A stretch of 64,000 bases of DNA from Sphaerolaimus hirsutus (GCA_964036195.1 OZ038457.1:26670787-26734786); one strand, 5' to 3'; positions 53,400-63,960 are shown, numbered from the stretch's first letter. Translations and numbers: made by a program. Notes: a model not told the origin generated them from the sequence alone.

Positions 53400-53778
53400 T
53401 TTTAGTGTATTTTATACCCCAGATGGTTGACATGGTTAATGTTCACCAAGAACCCTTCTTTGTTTTTTCAAGATAAATATATGTGAACATTTGATTAATA
53501 TTACAATTACAAAGCAGGTGCGATTTATAAGATGACTAGTACTGTAAATCCTCGAAAAGTTCCACCAGTTAGTGAGAAGGGGAACTATTTACTCAATGGG
53601 GGATTATTTCATCATTAGATTTTTTTCCAAAATTCACAACTCAAAGAACATCTCTGGGGATCATCTATAAACAACCGTTTAAATATGGATAAGATAATCA
53701 AATATGCCAATTTGATGGAGTTCAACAAAACAAATTAATCAAAGGATGACAATTGGAACTGTTTGGTATTACCTGTAG
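53400..53778. other. Intron 17, no feature recognised
   Basis: AT-rich, with a TCCTCGAAAAGTTCCACC word resembling a decayed CCGTATT end. Confidence 0.3.
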
Positions 53779-53945
53779 GGCAGCGTGTATGTGTATAGCG
53801 AAACCACGTTAACAGGGCACGGCAACGAGTTGCGAGCAGCCAAGACGTCGCCCGTGCACCAACGACTCACCACCAACAAGTACGACTTCCAGTCGGCAGA
53901 CGCGCAGCCCACGCTGCACGACTACGAGCTGGAGAAGACACACAG
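53779..53945 (+). CDS. PDZ/SoHo scaffold protein, exon 18
   Basis: The acceptor ttacctgtag is followed by GSVYVYSETTLTGHGNELRA, KTSPVHQRLTTNKYDFQS and PTLHDYELEKTH. Its codon use and composition look like ordinary folded or motif-bearing protein. The donor CACAG/gtcagc exits in phase 2 (AG), and exon 19 opens with A to give Arg. Confidence 0.75.
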
Positions 53946-54183
53946 GTCAGCCAATGGGTGTGGCCTAATACTCATCTAAACTCGCTACTCATCTAGACCC
54001 CATTCTCGTCTTATTGTACTTACCACCCATCTGTGGGGGGCTATATATGAGTGGTGAACGGGAAGGTTGTGTATTGCGGCAGTGCATTTTGGGTTTATTA
54101 GTGTCTGTGACAGAGGGTTTAGGGTTTAGATGAATGAAGGGATAAGAAGAGGTTACACATTGGGTGTCAAAGGCAGAGGCATA

Positions 54184-54742
54184 CAGGGTGTGGCAATTTA
54201 GACGGACCCTATAAAGTTTTGAATAACTTGTCACTGGGTAGTCGGATTAATGTCAAATTTTATCTCAACATTAACAATCAAATAGGCAAGGATCCCTGAA
54301 AATATGGCTGCGATAGCTCTACTCGTTCTCAAGTTATTCATGCAAACATGTAATTGTCACTTTTCCACCACCTAGTTTTACAACCAATTACGCAAGCGCC
54401 CGCCGTTTTCCTTATGGGCATAGCGAATTGGTGGCGGGCGTGCACACATTTAGGCATGCAACTGCGAAAAGGAAATCAGAAAAAAACCCTGAAAAAACAA
54501 TCCGATCCCGATCCCGGTCCCGAGAAGTCAATCCCGTTTGAACGATATCACAAGGTGGTGGAAAAATTACAATTACGCGTTCGCATGAATAACTTGTGAA
54601 CAAGTGGAGCTATCGCAGCCGTATGTTCAGGGATCCTTTCCTATTTAGTTGTCAATGTCGACCTAAAATTTGACTTTAATCCGACTACCCAGTGACAAGT
54701 TATTCAAAACTTTATGGGGTCCGTCTAAATTGCCGCACCCTG
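54184..54742. mobile_element. Mariner-like palindromic element (559 bp), TA-flanked
   Basis: TA-CAGGGTGTGGCAATTTAGAC at the left and GTCTAAATTGCCGCACCCTG-TA at the right are inverted. The arms stay paired for about 190 bp (GCGATAGCTC/GAGCTATCGC, GTAGTCGGATTAA/TTAATCCGACTAC). The central 180 bases include CGATCCCGATCCCGGTCCCG, a GGGATC-type fragment. The CAGGGTG end with TA target is typical of Tc1/mariner miniature elements. Confidence 0.85.
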
Positions 54743-54874
54743 TACACTGACACTACATATTTATGTATGCCATTCCGTTCGCCAACCTGCTTAGTGAACA
54801 AGTAGGTTAATCAATTTAGTTCACAAAAAGTAGTGTTCTTTAACGTAACTGCGTACTGGCGTGAAACTTTGCAG

Positions 54875-55249
54875 ACAGCAGCAAACAGTGCTGGAGCGCG
54901 AGTTGAAAGAGGCTAGTGAATTGCTTGCGCGGCCTCCTTCTGTGCCGCCGGGTGCAGCGGCAGGTGCACAGCCACCTGTACATAGGCAGCAACACCAGTA
55001 CCAGCAGCAGCAGCACCAGCAGCACCGGCAGCAACATAGGGAGGAGCAGCACCAGCTACAGCACCATACAGAGCAGCAACACCAGCTGCAGCTGCAGCAC
55101 CAGCAGGAGCACCACGTGCAGCACCAGGGGCAGCCGCAGCTGCAGCACCAGCGCGAGTACGAGCGCAGAGTGCAGCAGAGCCAAGCGCAGCACAACCACT
55201 CTGCCGCTGCCGCACACGTGGACGTCTTCACTCACCCAATTCAATACAC
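54875..55249 (+). CDS. PDZ/SoHo scaffold protein, exon 19 (coiled coil plus Gln/His tract)
   Basis: The acceptor gaaactttgcag is followed by A completing Arg, then QQQTVLERELKEASELLAR, a short helical segment. A Pro/Gly/Ala spacer follows, then about 70 residues dominated by Gln and His (QQHQYQQQQHQQHRQQHREE). It ends REYERRVQQSQAQHNHSAA. The donor ACAC/gtcagt exits in phase 2. CAGCAC repeats in the DNA suggest length polymorphism. Confidence 0.7.
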
Positions 55250-55330
55250 GTCAGTTACCACTGCCATTCTGTGCACTCTGCTTTGTAGCAAAACAATTTA
55301 CAAATTTTTGTATGGAAAATGCTGAACATA

Positions 55331-55726
55331 CCGTATTACCTCGAAATACCCCCATGCGGGTTTATTATTTCCTCAGCAAATTTTGGGGGGAGTTAATTCG
55401 AGGGGGGGGTTATTATTTCGTCAGAAAATTTCGCAAGGATCGTAGTAAATAGTAGGGATTTACGTACCCCAAACAGGTAATTAATGCCTACAAAAGGGAT
55501 ACATTGAACGTAAATACGTACATAGCTACACAACCTAGTCTATGTGTAGCTGTGATGCAAATTAGCAGTAATAAATACATCATGTACATTGCATACATGA
55601 TGTACATCATTCTGGAGGGGGGGGGGTATTTCGAGGGGGGTTATTATTTCCCCAGCCGATTTTGAGGGGGGGGGGGTTAATTTGAGAGTGGGTTAATTCA
55701 AGGGGGGTTAATTCGAGGTAATACGG
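55331..55726. mobile_element. CCGTATT-family element, ATTACC subgroup
   Basis: It runs TA-CCGTATTACCTCGAAATAC to TTCGAGGTAATACGG-TA, with TGCATACATGATGTAC in the core. Confidence 0.8.
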
Positions 55727-55818
55727 TATTTGGGAAAAATGAATACTTTATAATCGTTTGTCCATAGAGAATTGTAATGTTTTAACTGGCGAGTGTGTGA
55801 CAATTTGGCCGGTCGCAG

Positions 55819-56083
55819 GCGCAGCGGGGAAGAGTTCACCGATGGAGTGGCCCCGGTGCGGCCGCCGCCGCCCAAGCCGAGCTACACGACGCAGGCCATG
55901 CACCTGGCGCAGGCGGCACACACGGGCGGCGCGCCCAGTGAAGAGAACGAGCGGTGGCACGAGGGGGCTGGCGCGGTCGCGAGCCGCACGGAGCAGCGCA
56001 CGACCAGGGTGCACGCCGCACAGCACTACAGCGACACTGGCCCAGTCGACCCGCTCTCCGGCGTGCCCACTGCGCTCAGATCT
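55819..56083 (+). CDS. PDZ/SoHo scaffold protein, exon 20
   Basis: The acceptor ggccggtcgcag is followed by G completing Thr, then RSGEEFTDGVAPVRPPPPKP, SYTTQAMHLAQAAHTGG, NERWHEGAGAVASRTEQRTT and SDTGPVDPLSGVPTALRS. VRPPPPKP is a good SH3-ligand candidate. The donor TCT/gtcagt exits in phase 0 (an alternative CCA/gtgaca is also phase 0). Confidence 0.75.
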
Positions 56084-56402
56084 GTCAGTTCCCCAGTGAC
56101 AAGTGTCAACTCAAAACAATTGGCTAACTGATAAGTCAACTTGACAAGTTATATTGCCTATACCTAGTTAGCTTGTCACTACACTTGACATTTTTAGTTA
56201 CCCATGTCCTTATCACTTGTCCACTTGCACAATTAGCAGTTGGCATTCGACCCCAAAGTCAATTAGAATGTAAGGTGTCCGACACACGCCCGACTAGGGA
56301 TGGAAAAGCCCACTTTTTTGATGGCCTCTTCCTTTTGTGACTCTTTGCCCGGTTTATCCTTCAATTTCACTATTTCGGGTTGTATAGGTAGATACTTAGC
56401 TA

Positions 56403-56659
56403 CCGTATTTCCTCGAATTACCCCCGGGGGGTTTATTTTTTCAGAGTGAAAATTTTGAGAGAAAAACAAGAAAAATGCAACAATAACCGCCATTTATAAG
56501 CTTTTACAGCCTACTATAAGGATGTAGATGGTATAAACGATGCTCTAACGTAACACAGTAAGTGTTTTGAACGTCTGTTATGCATTTCCCGGACATCAAA
56601 TTCAAGTGCCCATTTTGATGGGGGTATTTCCAGGGGGGGGGTATTTCGAGGAAATACGG
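56403..56659. mobile_element. CCGTATT-family element
   Basis: It runs TA-CCGTATTTCCTCGAATTAC to TTTCGAGGAAATACGG-TA. It is closely similar to 6248-6508, including AAAATGCAACAATAACC. Confidence 0.8.
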
Positions 56660-56777
56660 TAATTAGTTTAAGAAGTGAACGCCGCTCTGAAAGAATGCAG
56701 TTGGGATTATAAAAATGAAATGCCAATAGTAAAATCTTGCGCCACGATCAATGTGACCAACAAAACCACCACGGCAG

Positions 56778-56910
56778 CAAGTGGACGACCCGTCGAAGCA
56801 GCACGAGTGGTACCGGCAGATGTACCGCAAGCTGCACCAGCTCGAGCCCGGCGCCGGCGACGTGATGCAGTACCGCCTGCCCCCGCCCAGCCCCCAGCCG
56901 CCGAACCAAG
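56778..56910 (+). CDS. PDZ/SoHo scaffold protein, exon 21 (sorbin-homology-like motif)
   Basis: The acceptor caccacggcag opens phase 0. It encodes QVDDPSKQHEWYRQMYRKLH followed by QLEPGAGDVMQYRLPPPSPQ. EWYRQMYRKLH matches the aromatic/basic core of SoHo regions in the SORBS adaptors (ponsin/CAP, ArgBP2, vinexin), where a D/E-W-Y-x-x-M-F/Y-x-x-x/L-H pattern marks the flotillin-binding region. This identification is from memory of the family pattern. The donor CCAAG/gtggga exits in phase 1, so the gene continues past this exon. SH3 domains, if present, would lie beyond the window. Confidence 0.7.
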
Positions 56911-57089
56911 GTGGGACCCGCTTTACATTTACATCAACTGCCCTGTGTGTCAACTGCTCTGCCCTGTGTGTTGTGCTACACTGTTATCCAGGTTGCTACT
57001 CTAGCGATTACGCTTGCGCAAGGGTAGTTGGCACTGGTCCCCGCAAGAAATATGATTAGCCTTCCAAAAATGTGTGTGTTTCAGAACGT

Positions 57090-57180
57090 ATAATTGAATA
57101 ATATCTCAGAAAATATCTGAAAAATAAAATCTAATTAAATCTCTCTCAAAAAATGCAGATAAAATATGAATAATTGTAAA
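57090..57180. repeat. ATTGAAAAAATC family fragment
   Basis: AATAATATCTCAGAAAATAT and AAATCTAATTAAATCTCTC units, with no defined ends. Confidence 0.35.
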
Positions 57181-57225
57181 TGATAGGTTTTTCATCGTTT
57201 TCTCTTAAAAATAGTAATATTTTTA

Positions 57226-57302
57226 CCGTGTTTCATCGTAATTCGTTATACCCCCACGTGTTTTTTTTCAAGTTTTGAGGGTAGTATTTCGAGAAAATAC
57301 GG
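57226..57302. mobile_element. CCGTATT-family minimal copy (77 bp)
   Basis: TA-CCGTGTTTCATCGTAATTC to ATTTCGAGAAAATACGG-TA: both termini with almost no interior. Confidence 0.65.
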
Positions 57303-57585
57303 TAATTAGATCTTTCTGTAAAAATCAAGGTAAATAAATATAAGATTTTTATACCTATTTTCATATATTTGAATCCCCCCGCAATTTTGGGATGCTGATC
57401 ATGATCTGGTCTGCTAAAAAAAATGAATGCCATCCCCATCCCCATCCGTCCGATAAAATTCGAATTTGAGACATAAGTATTTGTAAATAAAATGTGACTG
57501 GTCCAAAATTGTACAGCAATAGCGCCACTCGAGTAAATACACATAGTGAGAACTTATGTCAACGCAACGGGTTTGTATTTTGATA

Positions 57586-58325
57586 CCGTATTTCATCTAA
57601 CAGGAAGCGCTGGGCTCCAATAGAAGATACACTTTTTCGACTTTTTGGGACTACAAAAAATTTGAATCTTATAAAAAGCGTGGGTCTGCAATAGAACGGT
57701 CAAAAACTGCCTCAATTATGCTGTGATTACAGCTCGGGCGTAAAATTGACCAGCGTAAAATTGATTACAGGTGAATGGATAACGATATGGCATTGTAATT
57801 TCAGTCAAAGAAAGCGCACATGCAGATGTTGCTTGTGTCTAAAACTCATTAGTTTATTTTAATTGCACTAGAAGTTATGAATTTTGGCGCAAATTTTGTT
57901 TTTTTACGCCCTAATTTTACGCCTCTTACAGCGCATAATTGACAAAATTGTGCTGAAATTCATAACTTCCAGTACGATTAAGTAAACTCATGAGCTTTGG
58001 ACAAATAAACGTCTGCATCTAAGCTTTCTTTGACTGTAATAACAATGTCGTATTTTTATCCATTCATCTGTGATTAATTTTATGCCCAAAATCAATTTTT
58101 CGCCCGGTCAATTTTACTCCCGAGCTGTAATCGCAGCATTATGCCAAATGCATTAGAAAAAAAATGTCAGCAGACGCTGCTATTTAGTGGTTTTGCTCCA
58201 TTGATTTGGTGCTATTTAAAGACAAAAAAGTTGCATGAACCGTATAAAAACTTTAAAAAACATTGGCGGCAATTGGCAATTGAAAAAATGTGAAAAAGTG
58301 CGACCTTCTATCAGAAGAAATACTG
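57586..58325. mobile_element. TTCTATTAGAAG-type element with nested insertion
   Basis: TA-CCGTATTTCATCTAACAGGAA at the left and CTTCTATCAGAAGAAATACTG-TA at the right. GTCAGCAGACGCTGCTATTT matches 35520. It is split by 57721-58136. Confidence 0.65.
57721..58136. mobile_element. Inverted-repeat element, CTGTGATTACAGCTCGGG ends, nested
   Basis: CTGTGATTACAGCTCGGG pairs with CCCGAGCTGTAATCGCAG. The arms continue through CATTGTAATTTCAGTCAAAG/CTTTGACTGTAATAACAATG and AGTTATGAATTTTGGC/GAAATTCATAACTTCC. ATTAT occurs on both sides. Confidence 0.75.
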
Positions 58326-58329
58326 TAGC

Positions 58330-59990
58330 AGTTTATCGGTTGCTTGTGCTTTTCCCTTGTTTCTCACTATCAAAACTGATGATATTTTGTAGGCAAGGAT
58401 GGAAACATTTTGATTACGCTCACATTGACTTTGTTTCTGCGAAACGCTCCAAATAATTCCATTGTTTATTTTTTTTATTTTCTGTTTGTTTCAATCGAGC
58501 CGCACAACTCCAAATCCAGTGCAAATAGTGCAAATAAGTTTGGAGTGTTTTTGCACAGGGCGCATACACGCTGCACAGGTGAAATCTGACGGTTTTCAGC
58601 GCAAATGACCAACTTTTTGTTGTGTAGGCCGCTTTTGGTGCAGTTTTCAGTTACAATATTAGTTGGTACAGCGGTTTTATTTCGACTTATTGCCGTTTTT
58701 AAATCTGTTGTAGTCAAAATTTTATCCGCACAAATACGTACAACTTTTAAATAAAATCCTATATGCCAAAAAAACTTTTTGCTCCTTACTCACGGCCCAA
58801 CATGAAATTATCTGCACAATGGGCAGTAGCGTTATGCGATGTGTCGAGTCGACGCAATGTTGTGCGCATCGGTGCAAAGTGGCATGCTTTATTTCACTTG
58901 ACAATCATCGCATGGTTGGCGCCATTGTGATCATTTACATATTTGGCACCGCGCCAAACGTGAATTTATAATATGAACCAATGCCACGCAAAGGCGTCGC
59001 CAGCAATTGGCACCCCTGCCCGACTTCACATTGATAGTAAATCGCTCATCCGCACTCTGCAAATATTTACAAAGCCTGTCACTGATAAGACCGGAAAAAA
59101 TGAAAACAAACCCCAATGCGAATATGTATAGGTACCTAGTTTTGTGATTGTGAAAAATTCGCTCAACATTTCTTCAATTAGTAATTAAAATTTCAGCTGC
59201 TGTTTAAAAGTGCTTTATTAAATAGTTGGAGGAATTTTAAATCCAGGAAATTTTAAGTGTATGAAAAAAGACGAACAATCGTAAAATTAAAGTGAGCCAT
59301 AACTAAAAATGTATATAGGTAAATAACTAAATTGGTCAAATTGCTGATCATAGACAATAAGTTATCATAATTAGTGATTTTGAATGTTAAAACAAGTGAA
59401 AAAGTATTTTTTAAATTACGATTGGGATAGCTAGAGTGTTTTTTGGTAGTGAAGTATAAGGTTATTGCACAAAAAAAATTGAGAGGGGGGTTTGGGGGGG
59501 GGGGGGCTCGCGCGGGGTCAATATATTACTTTTTCAGGGTATAGAAGGTAGAAAGTGTAGAAAAAGTTAAAAGTAGCCAAAATAAATCGGGGGGGGGGGG
59601 GGCTGCTCCCCCCAGTATTGGAGACCCCCGCGCCGGGCGCGTGGTGTGCTACCCAATATGCGGAACACGCGAGCGGGGAACGCATCGCAGTGCACACAAG
59701 CGGCTGCGCTGCTCCCACGCCGCGGCGCAATCTCATGCATCTCGCTGCACTGGAACATCCCTGCCCTACATGCGCAGCGCACCCGCACTGTACGCATGCT
59801 GTACGCATTTATATTATGCGCTTGCTTAACCTTCACGATTACGGACTAGTCATTTTTCTTAGCTAGCACGTTCACGGCTATCATATTGACCTAAGAATTA
59901 AATTTGCACGTACAGAAATACATTTGCTATACTAGCCTTTGTATATAAGTTTGTCCTTCTTAAAGGCGTGAAATAAATAATTATTTAGCT
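58330..59990. other. Distal intron: no supported exon; GC-rich island at 59590-59830
   Basis: The sequence is mostly AT-rich. At 59455-59640 there are G-runs and AGTAGCCAAAATAAATCGGG resembling the GATAGCTGG-type core. At 59620-59830 a GC-rich island (CGCGCCGGGCGCGTGG, CGCTGCTCCCACGCCGCGGC) has no convincing frame or splice pair on either strand. Confidence 0.3.
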
Positions 59991-59993
59991 ATA

Positions 59994-60404
59994 CCGTATT
60001 TCCTCGAAATACCCCCCGGGGGGTGATTGTTTCATAGTGGTCCCGAGAGGGGGGGGGGGTTAAACGAGGGGGGGGGGGTTATTATTTCACAAGAAAAAAT
60101 TTTGAATCCCAGTACGACATTGTCAAAATACAACAAAAACCGCCATTTATAAGGTTATGTAGACTAATATAAGTACGTAGATGGTATAAACACTGTTCTA
60201 ACGTGATTCCGACATTGTTTTAACGTGTGTTCTGCACTACGCAGAACACAAACTGCAGTATTTGGCATGTACGTTCTCTTTACACTCAATCTGGGGGGGG
60301 GGTATTTCGAGGGGGGGTGATTGTTTCATAGTGGTCTCGAGAGGGGGGGGGTCAAACGAGGAGGGGGGTATTTCGAGGGGGGGGGGTATTTCGAGGAAAT
60401 ACGG
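59994..60404. mobile_element. CCGTATT-family element, well preserved
   Basis: It runs TA-CCGTATTTCCTCGAAATACC to TTTCGAGGAAATACGG-TA, with GTGTTCTGCACTACGCAGAA palindrome and G-runs of 9-12. Confidence 0.85.
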
Positions 60405-61089
60405 TAGATGTGCTCGTCCAGAAGCAGTGGTCGTCTGTGTGTGTTTACCCCAGACGGTGGTTTTGACATGTAGCAAAATAGTGTAAAATGAGCTGGCCAA
60501 GGTGCAGCCGCGTGGGCGAGCGCGCAGCTGAGCGGCCACTTGCGCAGCACCCTTGATTAGCACACTCGCACGCTTCATTCTTGCAACCATGTATATATTT
60601 ATAGTATTTGCACTGCAAGTGCGTCTATGATTGGCACATATTGTGCTGTGTGCTGTGTGCGTCAGCGTGTCTTGGCAGTGCGGCGACTGCGTTCCATGCG
60701 ACTGCGTGCGCCACTTGAGCAAGCGCCGTGTCATGCACTGTATTTGCATATCACTGCACGCCTGTGATTGCTGCTGATTGAGTGCGCGCTCGCATGCCCC
60801 CGCCTGTATCAAGGCCGGCCCAAACTTATACGTGTCTATCCCTGGTGACACTGCTCAATTATGCACGCACCTGCCCGATATGGCAATGCATATGAACTAG
60901 CCGCATTTTCTGCCAACCTTCGGTCCGGCTACTCAAGTATTTTCCAATCTGCACTTACTAACACACATTTTTACACACATCAATTATTTATTTATTTTGA
61001 AAAATTAATATGAGGCGGTTGAGACTTGAATACTGCAAATACTCTTTTTTTTAAGCAACAGCTATGCTGCTGAAGTGAACTTTCATGTA
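60405..61089. other. Distal intron, GC-richer stretch without a supported exon
   Basis: Positions 60490-60850 are unusually rich in GCG/TGC words. A 204-codon minus frame (60237-60851) spans the neighbouring transposon and is judged spurious. Confidence 0.3.
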
Positions 61090-61556
61090 CCGTATTTCCT
61101 CGAAATACCCCCGGGGGGTTTATTGTTTCAGAGTGTCAATTTTGAGGGGGGGTTAAACGAGGGGGGGGGTATTTCGAGGGGGGGGGGTTATTATTTCGCC
61201 AGAAATTTTTTGAAATCCCAGTACTAAAATGTCGTCTGAAACGTACGCAGACGTCGGAAAATGCAACAAAAATAGCCATTTATAAGACTCTAAAGACATT
61301 TATAAGTGTGTAGACGTACAAACACTGTTCTCACACAACAGAGTCATCGTTTTTAACGTGTGTTCTGCATTGCCGGGATGACAAACCGCAGCCTTTGTCA
61401 TTTACGTTCTCTATACACTAAATTTGGGGGGGGGTATTTCGAGGGGGGGGTTTATAAGTTCATAGTGTCCATTTTGAGGGGGGGTATTTCGAGGGGGGGG
61501 GGTATTTCGAGGGGGGGGGGTATTTCGAGGGGGGGGGGTATTTCGAGGAAATACGG
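61090..61556. mobile_element. CCGTATT-family element with reiterated right end
   Basis: It runs TA-CCGTATTTCCTCGAAATACC to TTTCGAGGAAATACGG-TA. Near the right end GGGGGGTATTTCGAG is repeated four to five times in tandem. Confidence 0.85.
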
Positions 61557-62034
61557 TATTTGACTTTGTGTACTTTGACAAAAGTGTCTAATGGGATGTA
61601 ATGCAGTCCACCACGCATTTTTCACTGCATTTCGAAACTTTTGATCACCGTTTACCCAAACTGACCCATTATACAACCAAATTAGTTCCCAAACACTGCT
61701 CAAGGTCATGCAATACTACGCGCATTTTTGCAACTGTCCCCCTGTGGCAAAACTTTGTAACCCTTTGGGCAAACGTTTTTTCCTTTTCTTTGGAACAATT
61801 TTGATTTTTCTAACGATGGCATCATGATGGAGTGATTCCCTAAGAAAAATACATAGCACGTGGTCCGCGGAGTATACTGGTTTCAACTTTTAACTGGAGT
61901 GGCAATCGACTAGCGGACGGACCCATATAGGTATTTATAATTTGATATAGTGTGTATCATGCTGCTTGAGAAATGGACACATTATCGCCTGCACATGTGT
62001 TAATATTTGTGAAGTGACTGAGCTGTCTCCTGAT
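61557..62034. other. Distal intron, no feature recognised
   Basis: No exon is supported. CCGCGGAGTATACTGG at 61866 is a stray TATACTCGG-type end. Confidence 0.3.
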
Positions 62035-62653
62035 GTCAGTCCCAGACCCTATAAAAAGACCCTGTAAAATGTCAAATTCCCTGTAAAAAGTCAAAATACA
62101 TGTAAAAGACCCTGTAAAATGTGAAATGTGATAGGCGTTCAAAAATGTTTTTTTTATAAATTATTATTAAAAATAATGTCAGAAAATCTCTCTAAAAATA
62201 CTTTTTTATCTTTCTGAAAAAAATCAGAGAAAATGTAAGTAAATATTAAAAATAGAGATCAGAGATTTTTAAATATTTTCTTGACAGAAAATAAATATAA
62301 TTAGATCTCTCTGAAAAAAAACCTGGAGAAAATATAAAAAAAAAATTTCCTATCTTTTATATTAAAAAGATATAGATCTCCTGTGATTTTGGAAATGCAA
62401 AATGTGATGTCAAAGAGCCTGTGAAATGGCAAATGTCATGCAAAGTCATGACAAATTCCCTAGAAAATGGCAAACTCCTTTATCATTTAGCAGGGATTTC
62501 ACATATCTTTTAACGGTGCACATGACATTTTACAATTAACTGTGTTTTTACATGATTTTTGACATTTTCCAGGCCATTTTACATGACTTTTTTACATTTT
62601 ACAGAAATTTGACAGATTACAGAGCATTTTACGGATATGGGACTGCTCCCAGG
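62035..62653. repeat. CAGTCCC-family element interrupted by an ATTGAAAAAATC-family element
   Basis: The left GTCAGTCCCAGACCCTATAA and right TTACGGATATGGGACTGCTC are inverted ends. Between them, about 62140-62400 is an AATATAATTAGATCTCTC element (GGCGTTCAAAAATG at one end, TGATTTTGGAAATGC at the other) inserted among TGTAAAATGTGAAATG units. Confidence 0.55.
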
Positions 62654-63299
62654 AAGACATTCACTCTTTAGAATGTAGTTAACGAGCTGGCAAATGTGTC
62701 CCATGCGAATAGCACCATATGCGAGCCACATGAATTATGCTTTTCTTCAGTCTCGGGGCTGTCAAAATCAAACTCCCACTGTTTCAAATTTAAGCTTTTG
62801 AATAGCGCCATTGCAGCTGTATAACATTTAGAATTGTTATTTTTTCTGTTTGTGTACAGACATTTCCCCCTTGTTTTAACTTTGTGTTTAGCTTAGCTTG
62901 ACTATGTACATAAAACAGGAAAGATGACACCGCTGCCCCGCTCGTGCGGTTGGTAAAACGTATCTATTTTCAAAAAAAAACAACGTGTCAAAAGTAGCTT
63001 TTAAAAAATCGGTTCTTCCAATGGAATGAACACGTTGGTTGCTTGCGCGACACCCCCTTTTTATTTTTTACAAATATTTTTGTTTTAATATTTAAGTGCG
63101 TGCAAAAGTATCGCGTCGCGATGGTGTGTATTTTTACGTAAGACATGGGTATTTATGTCCCGCTGTGTAACACTCTTCTATCCTCTTCAGCATATTTTCT
63201 GAAATCAAATTATTTTTCTGGAAAAGGCTGATTTTGTGATGCTAATAGTGGCAAAAAGGACACATGCAAATGCGTGGCGCTCGTGTCTCAACTTTGTGC
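62654..63299. other. Distal intron, no feature recognised
   Basis: AT-rich, with some resemblance at 63010-63160 (TTGGTTGCTTGCGCGACACC) to the repeat at 30600 and 38215. Confidence 0.3.
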
Positions 63300-63857
63300 C
63301 ATAGTTGTTAAAACGTATTTACGTTTACTTGAAAAATATGTATACTCGAGTACTGAGTAAATAAGTTTACGTTTCCCCTGAAAAAATATAAATATGTACT
63401 CACTTTTTTGTATATGTATACTTTTTGTGAGTATTTACTTGAGTACAGAAACTGTGTTTTGGATATGCTTTTAGATTGGCTTTTTCAAGGAGTAGAAGCG
63501 AAAAAGGGAGGAAAAGCAAAAAATAGGGGGAAATAGTCAAAAATATGTATATAAGCACATTTGTAGCTACTAGCTAACAATAGCTTAAAAAGCAAAAAAG
63601 CACTTAAATTAGTGAATTTGGGGTTGAAATCGGCAAAAAATGTAATAAAATCAAAGAATTTGCATAAAAATTGGGCAAAATTACACAAAAATACTTAGTT
63701 TTATATTTTCCGGGAACCAACTCATGTTTACTCATTTATGAGTAGAAGTAAAAAAATTACTTAACATTTTCTGTACTCAGGGACGAGTAAGAAAGAAATA
63801 CTTAAGATTTACATATAAATACTTAAGAAATTGAGGTAGATGGTTTTAACAACTCTG
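63300..63857. mobile_element. CAGAGTTG-family hAT-like element, near-complete
   Basis: CATAGTTGTTAAAACGTATT starts it and GTTTTAACAACTCTG ends it. CTTTGTGC before and CTTAGCGC after agree at 6 of 8 bases. The body has ATATGTATACTCGAGTACTG and the shared core (TATATAAGCACAT, GTGAATTTGGGG). Confidence 0.65.
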
Positions 63858-63960
63858 CTTAGCGCGTGTGCTACGGCGGGTGCCCCTAGCTTTTTGTTAG
63901 GTGAACTTGCTTCTTTGCCACACCCTTCCCCTGCCATCCCCTGCCCTGCCGTCTCTGCAG

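Noticed and set aside
54821..55231. Cys/Trp-rich minus-strand frame
   Set aside because: Complement of the CAGCAC repeat of exon 19.
59620..59830. Possible tRNA or rRNA in the GC-rich island
   Set aside because: No cloverleaf, no GGTTCGAATCC-like T-arm and no rRNA-like conserved words were seen.
60237..60851. 204-codon minus frame, the longest outside the retrotransposon and gene
   Set aside because: Its C-terminal third is the CCGTATT element (PPLEIPPP translation of C-runs) and no splice or start context supports it.
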